Source of the DNA: SIG672 sp045605765
GTDB taxonomy: Bacteria > Bacillota > Clostridia > Oscillospirales > CAG-272
Length of the DNA stretch: 64,000 nt
Assembly: GCA_045605765.1 (NCBI GenBank)
Contig: JAZUQQ010000004.1
Location: 124,001 to 188,000, forward strand
Direction of reading: 5' to 3'
How positions within the stretch are numbered: the stretch's first letter is position 1; each line of letters starts with the position of its first letter. This document shows, one piece after another, positions 37,699 to 45,482 of the stretch. The position numbers and the translations under genes are program-made. Below the pieces are notes generated by a model. The model worked only from the letters and a program-made list of their open reading frames with translations, had not been told where the DNA came from and ran no database searches.

Positions 37699-38445
37699 AT
37701 GAACAGATCAAGTGGATTTGCAAAACTACTTGCCGTCCTCTCGCTCATTCTTTGCCTTGCAATGCTCCTTTGCGCTTGCAATACGACCAACAGCAGCAAT
37801 GATGACAAGGATGATGATAAGGACAACGTAAACGACACTACAAGCGACGACGATACAGACGTCGGTGGCGGCGATGACGATCAAAACACCGATGACAATA
37901 ATATAACCTATACGGTAACTGTCAAGGATCTCAACGGAAATCCTGTGTCGGGAGTCGGAATTCAGTTCTGCATAGGCGAGAACTGCTTTACCCCCGTAGT
38001 CACCGATGAAAACGGCAAGGTCGTAGTAAACTCGCTTGAAGCTGTAGAATACCATGTAACCGTTCAGTCGGATGCATACGCAGCGGAGCTTGAAGAGTAT
38101 TCGTTTGAGAAAGGCTCGACCACGCTTAGCATAACCGTTTACAAGCTTCCCGACGGAAGCGCAGAGGATCCCATTCCCGTAGTCGAGGACACGACCACGA
38201 TCAAGGTTTCCAAAGGAGAAAAGAAATACTATATCATTAGAAATCCGGAAGGAAGAAAACTCACCGTAAACTGTAAATACGGAGTTGCGGTAGTTGAATA
38301 CAACGGTCAGGTCTACACCTCGACAGACGGCACTATCGAGATCACGCTCGTAGCAAGTGACGACAGAACCGCAATTATCTCATTTTCTGCAAGAGACACT
38401 CTTGGTCAGGAATCCCTCGGATTCTTCGACATGATCCTCGGCTAA
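37699..38445 (+). CDS. Small lipoprotein with Ig/prealbumin-like domain
   Basis: 248 aa. Lipobox MLLCAC (Cys about 29). A long Asp/Asn/Thr-rich linker (about 30-70) leads to the same small domain as in the two genes upstream (TYTVTVKDLNGNPVSGVGIQF...TDENGKVVVNSLEAVEYHVTV), then a short beta-rich end. It is a third paralogue that has lost, or never had, the larger modules. AGGAGG precedes the ATG. Its end faces the NapH-TlpA gene across a shared terminator. Confidence 0.75.
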   Translation: MNRSSGFAKLLAVLSLILCLAMLLCACNTTNSSNDDKDDDKDNVNDTTSDDDTDVGGGDDDQNTDDNNITYTVTVKDLNGNPVSGVGIQFCIGENCFTPVVTDENGKVVVNSLEAVEYHVTVQSDAYAAELEEYSFEKGSTTLSITVYKLPDGSAEDPIPVVEDTTTIKVSKGEKKYYIIRNPEGRKLTVNCKYGVAVVEYNGQVYTSTDGTIEITLVASDDRTAIISFSARDTLGQESLGFFDMILG

Positions 38446-38480
38446 ATAAAAAATCCGTGATTTTCACGGATTTTTTATTT
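38444..38480. terminator. Bidirectional terminator between convergent genes
   Basis: AAATAAAAAATCCGTGA/TCACGGATTTTTTATTT, a perfect 17-bp stem with T-runs on both strands. It serves the lipoprotein on the plus strand and the NapH-TlpA gene on the minus strand. Confidence 0.93.
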
Positions 38481-40026
38481 AGTTCCGGAGCGCTTTTTCA
38501 ATAGCCGCCACAAGCTCTGATTTTTCCATCTTGGCTTCCGAACGTGCTACGATAATACCGTTGGCGTCAACGACAACAGTCATAGGATACTGTCCCTTTC
38601 CACCCATAGCGAAGTAGTAGCTCTCTCCTGTGTTGTTATGTCCGAATTTCATCGTGTAATCTTCAAACCCGTGTTCGATGATGCAGAAAGCTATTTCGTC
38701 CTCTCCATCGTCTGCCGAACATATCGCTATCATATCAATAGCTACGCCACTATCGGTATATTCCCTATATACGTCTTCAAAATGAGGAAGCTCTTCGAGA
38801 CAGGGCTGACAGGTCGTGTACCAGAAGTTTATGACCGTTATCTTGCCTTTATTTTGCGAGACGTTAAATGTTCCAATATATTCTCCCTCAGTGGAAATTA
38901 TCCTTATATCCTCACTGACACAGATATTTCCTACGTTGTAACCAACACTCGGTTCTCCCGTGTCACCGCTTGGCGGAGGATCGCTCGTGACCGGCGCTTT
39001 GTCAATAAAGTTGTAATACACGAGGCTTGTGATAAGGAGTACCACCGCAAGCACGAACGACACGATCTTTATGATAGTGACACGTTTTTTTCGCTTTGCC
39101 TCAAGCTTTTCCTTTTCCTCTTCGCTCGCATTTTCAGGAATCTCATTCGGCGGAAGGATTATTTTTGAGCCCTTCCACTGTATGGCGCTTGTCGGGCAAA
39201 TCTCGATACATTCGCCGCAGTTTATACATTCGTGGTCACCGACGTGGCCAATATCCATCTTACACTTGCTAATACAAAGTCCGCAGTCGATACATTTTGG
39301 TCTATCGAGCTTTATTCCGATAAGTGCTATCTTGTTGAAAAGTCCGTAAAGCGCACCAAGCGGACAGAAGAAACGGCAAAAGAAACGGTAAATAAACACC
39401 GAACCCACAACAAACACGACAAGAAGTAAAAATTTCCAAGTAAAAAGCGGTCCAAGCAGAGAGAGCAATGGATAATTTTCACTGTTAGAGAGAAGTCCAA
39501 CGCCGCCTTCAAGCGTTCCCGCGGGACAGATGTATTTGCAAAACGCAGGGATCTTGTCTCCTCTGCCGCTGTATATGAGCGGAATAATGATAGCAAACAC
39601 CGCAAGTATAACATATTTGAGATACGAAAGCACTCTCGTGATCATGCTCTTTTTAAGCTTTGGGGTCTTTATTTTATGTAAAAGATCCTGAACAAGCCCG
39701 AACGGACACAGAAAACCGCATATCCAGCGTCCGAAAATCAGCCCGTACAGCATAATGATTCCGATCATATAATACGGAACGGTCTTGTTCGCGTCGGCAA
39801 GGGCGTTTTGAAGCGCTCCGAGCGGACACGCCGCCGATGCTCCCGGGCATGAATAACAGTTTAGTCCTGGTGCACACAGATTTTTCACCTTGCCGAGATA
39901 AATATATCCGTTGCCAAAGCCTTTTAGATTGGCGTTAAAAAGGAGAGCGGCGTAAAGCTGGATGAGCCTTCGCTTAAACGGCAGTCTGTTCTTTTTAGTT
40001 TTTTTATTTTCTTTGTTTAAGTTCAT
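38479..40026 (-). CDS. NapH-like 4Fe-4S membrane protein fused to a TlpA-like thioredoxin domain
   Basis: 515 aa from ATG at 40026, which overlaps the stop region of the gene before it. Residues 15-230 hold several membrane helices and NapH/CcoG-type Cys motifs (CYSCPGASAACPLGAL, CGFLCPFGLVQD, CKYICPAG, CRFFCPLGALYG). Residues 245-277 carry two 4Fe-4S ferredoxin motifs (CIDCGLCISKC, CINCGECIEICP). A helix at 318-340 crosses the membrane again. Residues 365-515 are a thioredoxin domain with NFWYTTCQPCLEELP (CQPC, 406-409) and YPMTVVVDANG. The layout suggests electrons pass from cytoplasmic iron-sulfur centres through the membrane to the external thiol pair; that is inference. Confidence 0.87.
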   Translation of the reverse strand: MNLNKENKKTKKNRLPFKRRLIQLYAALLFNANLKGFGNGYIYLGKVKNLCAPGLNCYSCPGASAACPLGALQNALADANKTVPYYMIGIIMLYGLIFGRWICGFLCPFGLVQDLLHKIKTPKLKKSMITRVLSYLKYVILAVFAIIIPLIYSGRGDKIPAFCKYICPAGTLEGGVGLLSNSENYPLLSLLGPLFTWKFLLLVVFVVGSVFIYRFFCRFFCPLGALYGLFNKIALIGIKLDRPKCIDCGLCISKCKMDIGHVGDHECINCGECIEICPTSAIQWKGSKIILPPNEIPENASEEEKEKLEAKRKKRVTIIKIVSFVLAVVLLITSLVYYNFIDKAPVTSDPPPSGDTGEPSVGYNVGNICVSEDIRIISTEGEYIGTFNVSQNKGKITVINFWYTTCQPCLEELPHFEDVYREYTDSGVAIDMIAICSADDGEDEIAFCIIEHGFEDYTMKFGHNNTGESYYFAMGGKGQYPMTVVVDANGIIVARSEAKMEKSELVAAIEKALRN

Positions 40027-40027
40027 A

Positions 40028-40810
40028 TCAACCAAGTCCTATACATTCGGTACAAATTTTGATAGCCTTATCGAGCACATCGCGCATTCCACCGTTGAAC
40101 ATTCCAAGCACGATAAATATGACAGCTACGGAAAAAACGGCAAGGCGCACAACTCTTATAGCGTTTATTTTCTTTGAGGTGTTTTCCTCAAAGATGCCCT
40201 CGTCCGTTGCCTTGACATCCGTGAGCGACGCAAGCGCATCTTTAAGCGCTCTCTCCTCTTTTTCAAGACTTGACTTTAAGTAAAATGAATAAAATACGCC
40301 GACCGCAAAAGCAAAGACAGCACACGGCACAAGAATATACATAAGAGATATGATACTCGCATTTATTTCATCGGTAAAGCTTGACTCGTTAAAGAGATAC
40401 AGAAAAACCGGCACCGACGATACTCCGTAGAGTGCCAAGCTGAGAGTCTTGACAATATCCCTGTCTTTGGCTATTTTGTCGGCACTCTCGCTCGCTCCGC
40501 CCTTGGCTGCAAGCTTTATACGCAGTTTTTTAACAAAAGCCCTTTTGTCGGGTGCGGGTCGAATCTTCTTATCTTCAAGCGGAATGACGATAGATATAAA
40601 TATTGATCCCACCATTGCGACGAGACAGGCTACTGCCGGAACGATTATCTTTTTAAACTGCGATGAGATACTGTCGGACGTAAACGGGTGATCTCCGCTT
40701 TTGTATATCGTAATACAGGACACGATAAGGCAAACTCCGAGCAAGACAATAAGCACCGAAAGCACTATGCCGTATACCAGATAAAGCCTCTCTTTGTTTT
40801 TTTGTGACAT
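40028..40810 (-). CDS. Four-helix membrane protein ending in a CD1871A-like CxxC tail
   Basis: 260 aa from ATG at 40810 (GGAGATAATT). Helices at about residues 10-35, 55-75, 120-140, 150-175 and a last one near 225-245. The final segment (VIFIVLGMFNGGMRDVLDKAIKICTECIGLG) looks like the small CD1871A-type CxxC proteins of Clostridia, here joined to a larger body. CTEC lies just past the last helix, where it could exchange thiols. It is coupled to the NapH-TlpA gene: its stop overlaps the start region of that gene. No function is known for the body. Confidence 0.72.
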   Translation of the reverse strand: MSQKNKERLYLVYGIVLSVLIVLLGVCLIVSCITIYKSGDHPFTSDSISSQFKKIIVPAVACLVAMVGSIFISIVIPLEDKKIRPAPDKRAFVKKLRIKLAAKGGASESADKIAKDRDIVKTLSLALYGVSSVPVFLYLFNESSFTDEINASIISLMYILVPCAVFAFAVGVFYSFYLKSSLEKEERALKDALASLTDVKATDEGIFEENTSKKINAIRVVRLAVFSVAVIFIVLGMFNGGMRDVLDKAIKICTECIGLG

Positions 40811-40840
40811 AATTATCTCCGTTTCGAACAATATATTATG

Positions 40841-40869
40841 ATTTTAACATATAACACCACCAAAGTCAA
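40841..40869 (-). promoter_or_regulatory. Promoter for the CxxC-tail/NapH-TlpA unit
   Basis: Minus-strand TTGACT, 17-bp spacer, TAAAAT, 31 bp upstream of the ATG. Confidence 0.65.
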
Positions 40870-41399
40870 GATTTAATGACGATAACTGTTGAGTCAAGAA
40901 TTAATTTATCTGAATTAGCAGTCTGTTTATGAACTATTTTCCAAATGTTGAAATATATATTTCAGCATCTGAAGATATTTTCTTTGTTTCTAAAAAATTA
41001 TTTTATCTTCTGATGATATACAATTATCGTTGCGGAATACAGCATGATTATCTTATACTGATGCATATATTACCGTCGGCAAATGTTATTTTTATCGTAA
41101 ATTGCACTTCTTTTAAACTAACAAAAATTTATTATGTACAATCGCAAGATTCGAAGTCTATAGATACACGTATCGCTTCAATGCATTCGAACTCAGCAAG
41201 TTTGTTTGTATAGTTCCATCCCACTCGATAAATTTTGTAGAAGCATTTTAATATGTGATATTTAAATTATTTCACTCTGTGCGGATTGCTTAACCGTAAG
41301 ACTCACTGTAAACCATATTTACTGTTCAGGGAAAGTTTCTACAAATGTAATAAAAACAAAAATATTATAATAAACAGGCGTTTTTTTGCACTATCTTGC
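40870..41399. other. AT-rich gap without a supported gene
   Basis: About 530 bp of AT-rich sequence. The one long plus-strand frame (40929-41213) has no ribosome binding site and no recognisable protein. On the minus strand, near 41130-41270, about 40 codons without an ATG read like a coding remnant (FYKIYRVGWNYTNKLAEFE). It is probably decayed DNA. Confidence 0.5.
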
Positions 41400-41428
41400 T
41401 TGACAGACAGGGGAAGGCGTGTTATAAT
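41400..41428 (+). promoter_or_regulatory. Promoter for the SCIFF operon
   Basis: TTGACA, 17-bp spacer, TATAAT: exact consensus in both boxes, 35 bp upstream of scfA. Confidence 0.9.
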
Positions 41429-41463
41429 ATAGAAAATATTAAAATCAAACGGAGGAATTTATC

Positions 41464-41622
41464 ATGCGTATAAAGACTCTCGATACCAGAAATCTCTGCG
41501 AAAGCGCAAAGAATGGCGGTTGCGGCGAATGCCAGACATCTTGCCAGTCCGCTTGCAAGACCAGTTGCGGTATCGCAAATCAGCAGTGTGAAAATACCAA
41601 GAAGGAAAACGAAAACAAGTAA
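41464..41622 (+). CDS. scfA: SCIFF peptide precursor (six cysteines in forty-five residues; ranthipeptide)
   Basis: 52-aa ribosomal peptide. The family core GGCGECQTSCQSACKTSC is at about residues 18-35, with a further Cys at 42, as in SCIFF precursors conserved through Clostridia. The N-terminal MRIKTLDTRN is the recognition leader. Seven cysteines are counted (12, 20, 23, 27, 31, 35, 42); Cys12 is extra to the usual six. GGAGGAATTTATC precedes the ATG. The radical-SAM maturase gene follows and should install thioether bonds. The mature function is unknown; roles in signalling and redox control have been suggested for the family. Confidence 0.95.
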   Translation: MRIKTLDTRNLCESAKNGGCGECQTSCQSACKTSCGIANQQCENTKKENENK

Positions 41623-41636
41623 TCATTTTCGCTCCG

Positions 41637-41664
41637 AATGCCGCCTTTTTGGGCGGCATTTTTG
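41637..41664 (+). terminator. Hairpin between scfA and scfB
   Basis: ATGCCGCC/GGCGGCAT stem with loop TTTTTGG, then TTTTTGG. It probably attenuates, so that the peptide is made in excess over its maturase. Confidence 0.7.
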
Positions 41665-41669
41665 GTGAT

Positions 41670-41722
41670 GGGAAACTTTTTAAGAAAAAGTTTCCTCGCG
41701 TCATTTCAAAAACTTTACTTAA
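41670..41722 (+). repeat. Dispersed palindromic repeat, copy D
   Basis: GGGAAACTTTTT/AAGAAAAAGTTTCC palindrome, a spacer, then TTTCAAAAACTTTACTTAAA. It matches copies A2 and B. It lies in the scfA-scfB gap immediately after the hairpin. Confidence 0.6.
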
Positions 41723-41739
41723 ACAAGGAAGTATATATT

Positions 41740-43116
41740 ATGATACACGCTTACAAGCTTGGCGGAATGAATATTATCCTCGACATCTTCTCCGGTTCTG
41801 TCCACGTCGTTGATGAGGTCGCTTACGACATTATTACCGCATATGAAAGCAAGGAAAAAGAAGAGATAATCACCGAAATTCTCGCAAAATATCAGGACAG
41901 AGCGGACGTAAACCGCGAGGAGATCATCGACTGCTTTAATCAGATCGAGGAACTCAAGGCGGCAGGCAAGCTTTTCGCGCCCGATACCTTCTCCCCCATC
42001 GCGGACACGCTCAAAAGAAAGACCTCGGGCGTCGTTAAGGCACTCTGTCTGCACGTCGCGCACACATGCAACTTAAACTGCGAATACTGCTTCGCAAGTC
42101 AGGGAAAATATCACGGCGACCGTGCGGTAATGAGTCTTGACGTCGCTAAACGCGCACTTGATTTTCTTATCGAAAATTCTAAGGGCAGACGAAATTTAGA
42201 GGTTGACTTTTTCGGCGGAGAGCCTCTTATGAATTTTGATATGCTGAAAGAGCTCGTCAAATATGCCCGCGGACGCGAAAAGGAATGCGGCAAGAATTTC
42301 CGCTTTACTCTGACGACCAACGGACTTCTCATTGACGATGACGTAATTGATTTCGCAAACCGCGAGATGAGCAACGTCGTACTCAGCCTTGACGGCAGAA
42401 AAGAGATCCATGACCGCTACCGCGTTGACTATGCAGGAAACGGAAGCTGGGAGCGCATCGTTCCCAAATTTCAGAAGCTCGTAGAGGCACGCGGCGGAAA
42501 GAACTACTATATGCGCGGCACGTTTACACACGCAAACCCTGATTTCGTAAAGGACATAGAAAAGATGCTCGAACTTGGATTTACTGAGCTTAGTATGGAA
42601 CCGGTCGTTTGCGCTTCCGAGGACGAATCGGCACTGACCGCAGAGGATCTTCCGATAGTTCTCGAGCAGTATGAAAAGCTCGCAGAGCTTATGCTCGAAC
42701 GCCGTCGCGCTGGCAAGCCCTTCACCTTCTACCACTATATGATCGACCTTAGCGGCGGTCCCTGCATCTACAAGAGAGTTTCGGGTTGCGGCTCAGGAAC
42801 CGAATATATGGCAGTCACTCCTTGGGGCGATCTATATCCCTGCCATCAGTTTGTCGGTGAGGAAAAATTCAAGCTCGGCGACATCTGGAACGGCGTTACG
42901 AACACCAAAACACAGGAAGAATTCGGTAAATGCAACGTATATTCACGTCCCGAATGTGCCACATGTTGGGCAAAGCTCTACTGTTCAGGCGGTTGCGCGG
43001 CAAACGCGTACCATTCGACGGGCTCGGTAAACGGTGTTTACAAGTACGGTTGCGAGCTCTTCCGCAAGAGAATGGAATGTGCCATTATGCTCGAAGCTGC
43101 AAAGGCAGAAGAATAA
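41740..43116 (+). CDS. scfB: SCIFF radical SAM maturase
   Basis: 458 aa from ATG at 41740. An N-terminal peptide-binding region (about 1-95, RRE-like) precedes the radical-SAM domain with C110-x3-C114-x2-C117 (HTCNLNCEYCFAS) and FFGGEPLMNFD. The C-terminal SPASM-type region has GCGSGTEYMAVTPWGDLYPCHQFVG and CATCWAKLYCSGGCAAN for auxiliary 4Fe-4S clusters. It should use S-adenosylmethionine to form thioether crosslinks in ScfA, from Cys to the beta or gamma carbon of acceptor residues. Paired with scfA 117 bp upstream. Confidence 0.95.
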   Translation: MIHAYKLGGMNIILDIFSGSVHVVDEVAYDIITAYESKEKEEIITEILAKYQDRADVNREEIIDCFNQIEELKAAGKLFAPDTFSPIADTLKRKTSGVVKALCLHVAHTCNLNCEYCFASQGKYHGDRAVMSLDVAKRALDFLIENSKGRRNLEVDFFGGEPLMNFDMLKELVKYARGREKECGKNFRFTLTTNGLLIDDDVIDFANREMSNVVLSLDGRKEIHDRYRVDYAGNGSWERIVPKFQKLVEARGGKNYYMRGTFTHANPDFVKDIEKMLELGFTELSMEPVVCASEDESALTAEDLPIVLEQYEKLAELMLERRRAGKPFTFYHYMIDLSGGPCIYKRVSGCGSGTEYMAVTPWGDLYPCHQFVGEEKFKLGDIWNGVTNTKTQEEFGKCNVYSRPECATCWAKLYCSGGCAANAYHSTGSVNGVYKYGCELFRKRMECAIMLEAAKAEE

Positions 43117-43117
43117 T

Positions 43118-44458
43118 ATGGATACTCCAATATACGATTTCATTGAAAAATACGCGCAAGAAAAAGCTTTTCGCGCACACATGCCCGGGCACAAGGGGAA
43201 CGGTCCGCTCGGTGTCGAGGCTCTCGATATCACCGAAATAGATGGTGCGGACGTCCTTTACAGTCCAAGCGGAATAATAAAAAAGAGCGAGGAAAACGCG
43301 GCCGGTCTGTTTGACAGCGCGCGAACGCTATATTCGACCGAAGGATCTTCCCTTTCGATCCGCGCGATGCTCTATCTTGCAACGCTTTACGCCAAAAGCA
43401 GAGGCAAATACCCGAGGATTGCGGCAGGAAGAAACGCTCACAAGGTATTTATAAGCGCCGCCGCTCTGCTTGATTTTGATATCGCTTGGATATTTCCCGA
43501 AAAAAGCGAGAGTATCGTTTCATGCGAGATAACGCCGAGCACGCTCGACAAATTCCTATGTGAAAACAAGGTCTGCGCGGTATATATAACAAGTCCGGAT
43601 TATCTCGGAAATATTGCCGACATTAAGGGAGTTTCGGAAATCTGCAAAAAGCACAGCGTTCTGCTTCTCGTTGACAACGCTCACGGTGCTTATCTAAACT
43701 TTCTGCAAAGCTCCCGCCACCCGATAGTTCTCGGTGCGGACATCTCGGCAGATTCGGCGCACAAGACTCTGCCCGTTCTGACAGGCGGTGGATACCTTCA
43801 CATCTCGAAAAACGCGCCAAAGCTCTTTTTTGAGCAGGCAGATAGTGCGATGGCGCTTTTCGCATCTACGAGTCCGTCGTATCTGATAATGCAGTCACTT
43901 GATCTTGCAAACAAATATATCGCAGACTCTTACCGCGAAAATCTTGTGCTTTTTGCTGAAAAGGTAGAGGATTTAAAGAAAAATCTGACCGAGACAGGCT
44001 ACACGCTCGTTGGAAACGAGCCACTGAAAGTGACGCTTGCTCCGAAAAGCTACGGATATACAGGCACATCTCTTGCCAAAGTCCTGCAACAAAACAGAAT
44101 TATCTGTGAATTCTGCGACAACGATTTTACTGTTCTTATGCTCACTCCCGAAAGCGGTGAGGAGATGCTTAACAAGATTTACGACGTGTTAAGTGGTGTA
44201 CCTAAAAAATCCGAGATCACCGATAAAATGCCAACTCTTGAAGTGCCCGAAAGGGTGCTTTCTCCAAGAGAGGCAACGATGTCCGAAAGCCGCGAATTTG
44301 ATGTTAGCGAGTGCTTCGGAAAGGTACTTGCCATATCAAGCGTTTCCTGTCCTCCCGCAGTACCGATCGTCGTTTGCGGCGAAAGAATAAACGAGAGCGC
44401 GGTTAAGATATTTGAGTATTACCAGATCAAAAAAGTTCGATGTATAGAAACGAAATAA
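43118..44458 (+). CDS. PLP-dependent Orn/Lys/Arg decarboxylase-like protein
   Basis: 446 aa from ATG at 43118, one base after the scfB stop, so probably co-translated. Fold type I PLP enzyme: FRAHMPGHKGN (about residues 18-28), YSTEGSSLSIRAML, DNAHGAY and the PLP lysine in DSAHKTLPVLTGGGYL. The C-terminal region is shorter than in E. coli-type decarboxylases and close to the YaaO/SpeA-like Gram-positive group. Substrate (lysine, arginine or another) is not shown. Its link to SCIFF is position only. Confidence 0.85.
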   Translation: MDTPIYDFIEKYAQEKAFRAHMPGHKGNGPLGVEALDITEIDGADVLYSPSGIIKKSEENAAGLFDSARTLYSTEGSSLSIRAMLYLATLYAKSRGKYPRIAAGRNAHKVFISAAALLDFDIAWIFPEKSESIVSCEITPSTLDKFLCENKVCAVYITSPDYLGNIADIKGVSEICKKHSVLLLVDNAHGAYLNFLQSSRHPIVLGADISADSAHKTLPVLTGGGYLHISKNAPKLFFEQADSAMALFASTSPSYLIMQSLDLANKYIADSYRENLVLFAEKVEDLKKNLTETGYTLVGNEPLKVTLAPKSYGYTGTSLAKVLQQNRIICEFCDNDFTVLMLTPESGEEMLNKIYDVLSGVPKKSEITDKMPTLEVPERVLSPREATMSESREFDVSECFGKVLAISSVSCPPAVPIVVCGERINESAVKIFEYYQIKKVRCIETK

Positions 44459-44477
44459 CGAAAGGCGGAACAAAAAA

Positions 44478-44876
44478 ATGACCCCGAAGATCACAGGAGT
44501 ACATCACGTCGCCCTTAAAGCAAAGGGGCTTGAAAACTACAAAAAGATGTTTGAATTTTATCACGAAATTCTGGGACTTCCCATCGTTCGCGAGTGGGGC
44601 GACGGCGAAAATCTCGGCGCTATGCTCGACACCGGCACAGGACTGCTCGAAATCTTTTCAAACGCGCCCGACATTCTTTCAGAGGGTGCGCTCCGCCACA
44701 TCGCTTTTGCGGTCGAAAACGTCGACGTCTGCGTTGAGGCAGTACGCAGTGCGGGATACGAGATAACTATGGAGCCGAAGGACATCGTGATAGCGTCTGA
44801 GCCTCCCTTCCCTGCAAGAATTGCTTTCTGCGCGGGACCGGTTGGGGAAAGTGTTGAATTTTTTACCGAAAAATGA
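44478..44876 (+). CDS. VOC-family (glyoxalase I-like) metalloprotein
   Basis: 132 aa. Two beta-alpha-beta-beta-beta halves. Candidate metal ligands are His in TGVHHVALK, Glu in GLLEIFS, His in LRHIAFAV and Glu in ESVEFFTEK, placed as in glyoxalase I and methylmalonyl-CoA epimerase. Candidate roles are lactoylglutathione-type or bacillithiol-type detoxification, or an epimerase. It follows the decarboxylase by 19 bp with GAAAGGCGG as the binding site. No terminator was seen before the decayed region downstream. Confidence 0.82.
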   Translation: MTPKITGVHHVALKAKGLENYKKMFEFYHEILGLPIVREWGDGENLGAMLDTGTGLLEIFSNAPDILSEGALRHIAFAVENVDVCVEAVRSAGYEITMEPKDIVIASEPPFPARIAFCAGPVGESVEFFTEK

Positions 44877-44925
44877 TAAACCTAAGGTGAAACCGTCCAT
44901 TTTTAATCTTTACAGGCGTTTTCTT

Positions 44926-45072
44926 CTACATAGGACGTATTATCATCAAGTCTCTTCTGTTGCAATTATTTCAACCACGATCATTAAAAGCATATCTTTG
45001 ACCTAAGATTCTTGGGAGCGCTATTCTTCCGAGTTTATCAATTTCCTTTATCGCTCCTACATTGTTGTTCAT
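44926..45072 (-). pseudogene. Decayed AbrB/SpoVT-type DNA-binding regulator
   Basis: ATG at 45072 with AAAAGGAG reads MNNNVGAIKEIDKLGRIALP, then RILGQRYAFNDR, the swapped-hairpin fold of AbrB proteins, and stops at 44971. One base out of frame it continues VEIIATEE, and after another shift LMIIRPM and a stop at 44926, which is the normal second half of the domain. Two frameshifts therefore break an otherwise good gene. It is divergent from the broken XRE gene at 45200. Confidence 0.6.
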
Positions 45073-45199
45073 ACTATTTCTCCTTTTTGTTATATAAATA
45101 TCTCTGTCAAATGACAAATTCTTATTTTTAACACAATAGTACCGCAAAAAATGTTAAAGTTGAGTATATTCCGAATATTAACACAAAATTGGAGAAATT

Positions 45200-45445
45200 A
45201 TGAAGATTTACAGTTTTAACGGAAGCAACAACGTGTGCGGAGCAATGATTAAAGAGGTAAGAAAAAACTCAAGCTTTCTCAAGAAAATCTCGCTGCAAAA
45301 TTACAAATAAATGGTGTGATTATTGAAAGAGATAGTATCAGTAGAATTGAAATAGGCACACGCTTCGTTGCAGACTACGAGCTCCTTGTCCTATGCAAAG
45401 TTTTAAATGTCACGCCTGCATATATTTTAGGTGTCGAACAAGCAA
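45200..45445 (+). pseudogene. Frameshifted XRE-family helix-turn-helix gene
   Basis: ATG at 45200 (GGAGAAATT upstream) reads 36 codons ending MIKEVRKNSSFLKKISLQNYK. In the next frame the same DNA gives KLKLSQENLAAKLQINGVII, then ERDSISRIEIGTRFVADYEL, LVLCKVLNVTPAYILGVE, a textbook XRE domain. The switch is at a run of six A near 45266; seven A would restore the frame. The normal stop is also lost, and the frame reads into the antisense of the next gene. Poly-A slippage could still yield some full protein. Confidence 0.65.
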
Positions 45446-45482
45446 AAGATCCGACGGAAATTTCCGTCGGGTCTTGTTATTT
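45446..45482. terminator. Hairpin shared by XRE remnant and cysteine desulfurase
   Basis: CCGACGGAAA/TTTCCGTCGG, a 10-bp perfect inverted repeat at 45451-45470 with GTCTTGTTATTTT on the plus side and TCTTTTGC on the minus side. Confidence 0.7.

Noticed and set aside
40929..41213. 94-codon plus-strand frame in the AT-rich gap
   Set aside because: No ribosome binding site, AT-driven Ile/Phe/Tyr/Ser composition and no recognisable domain.
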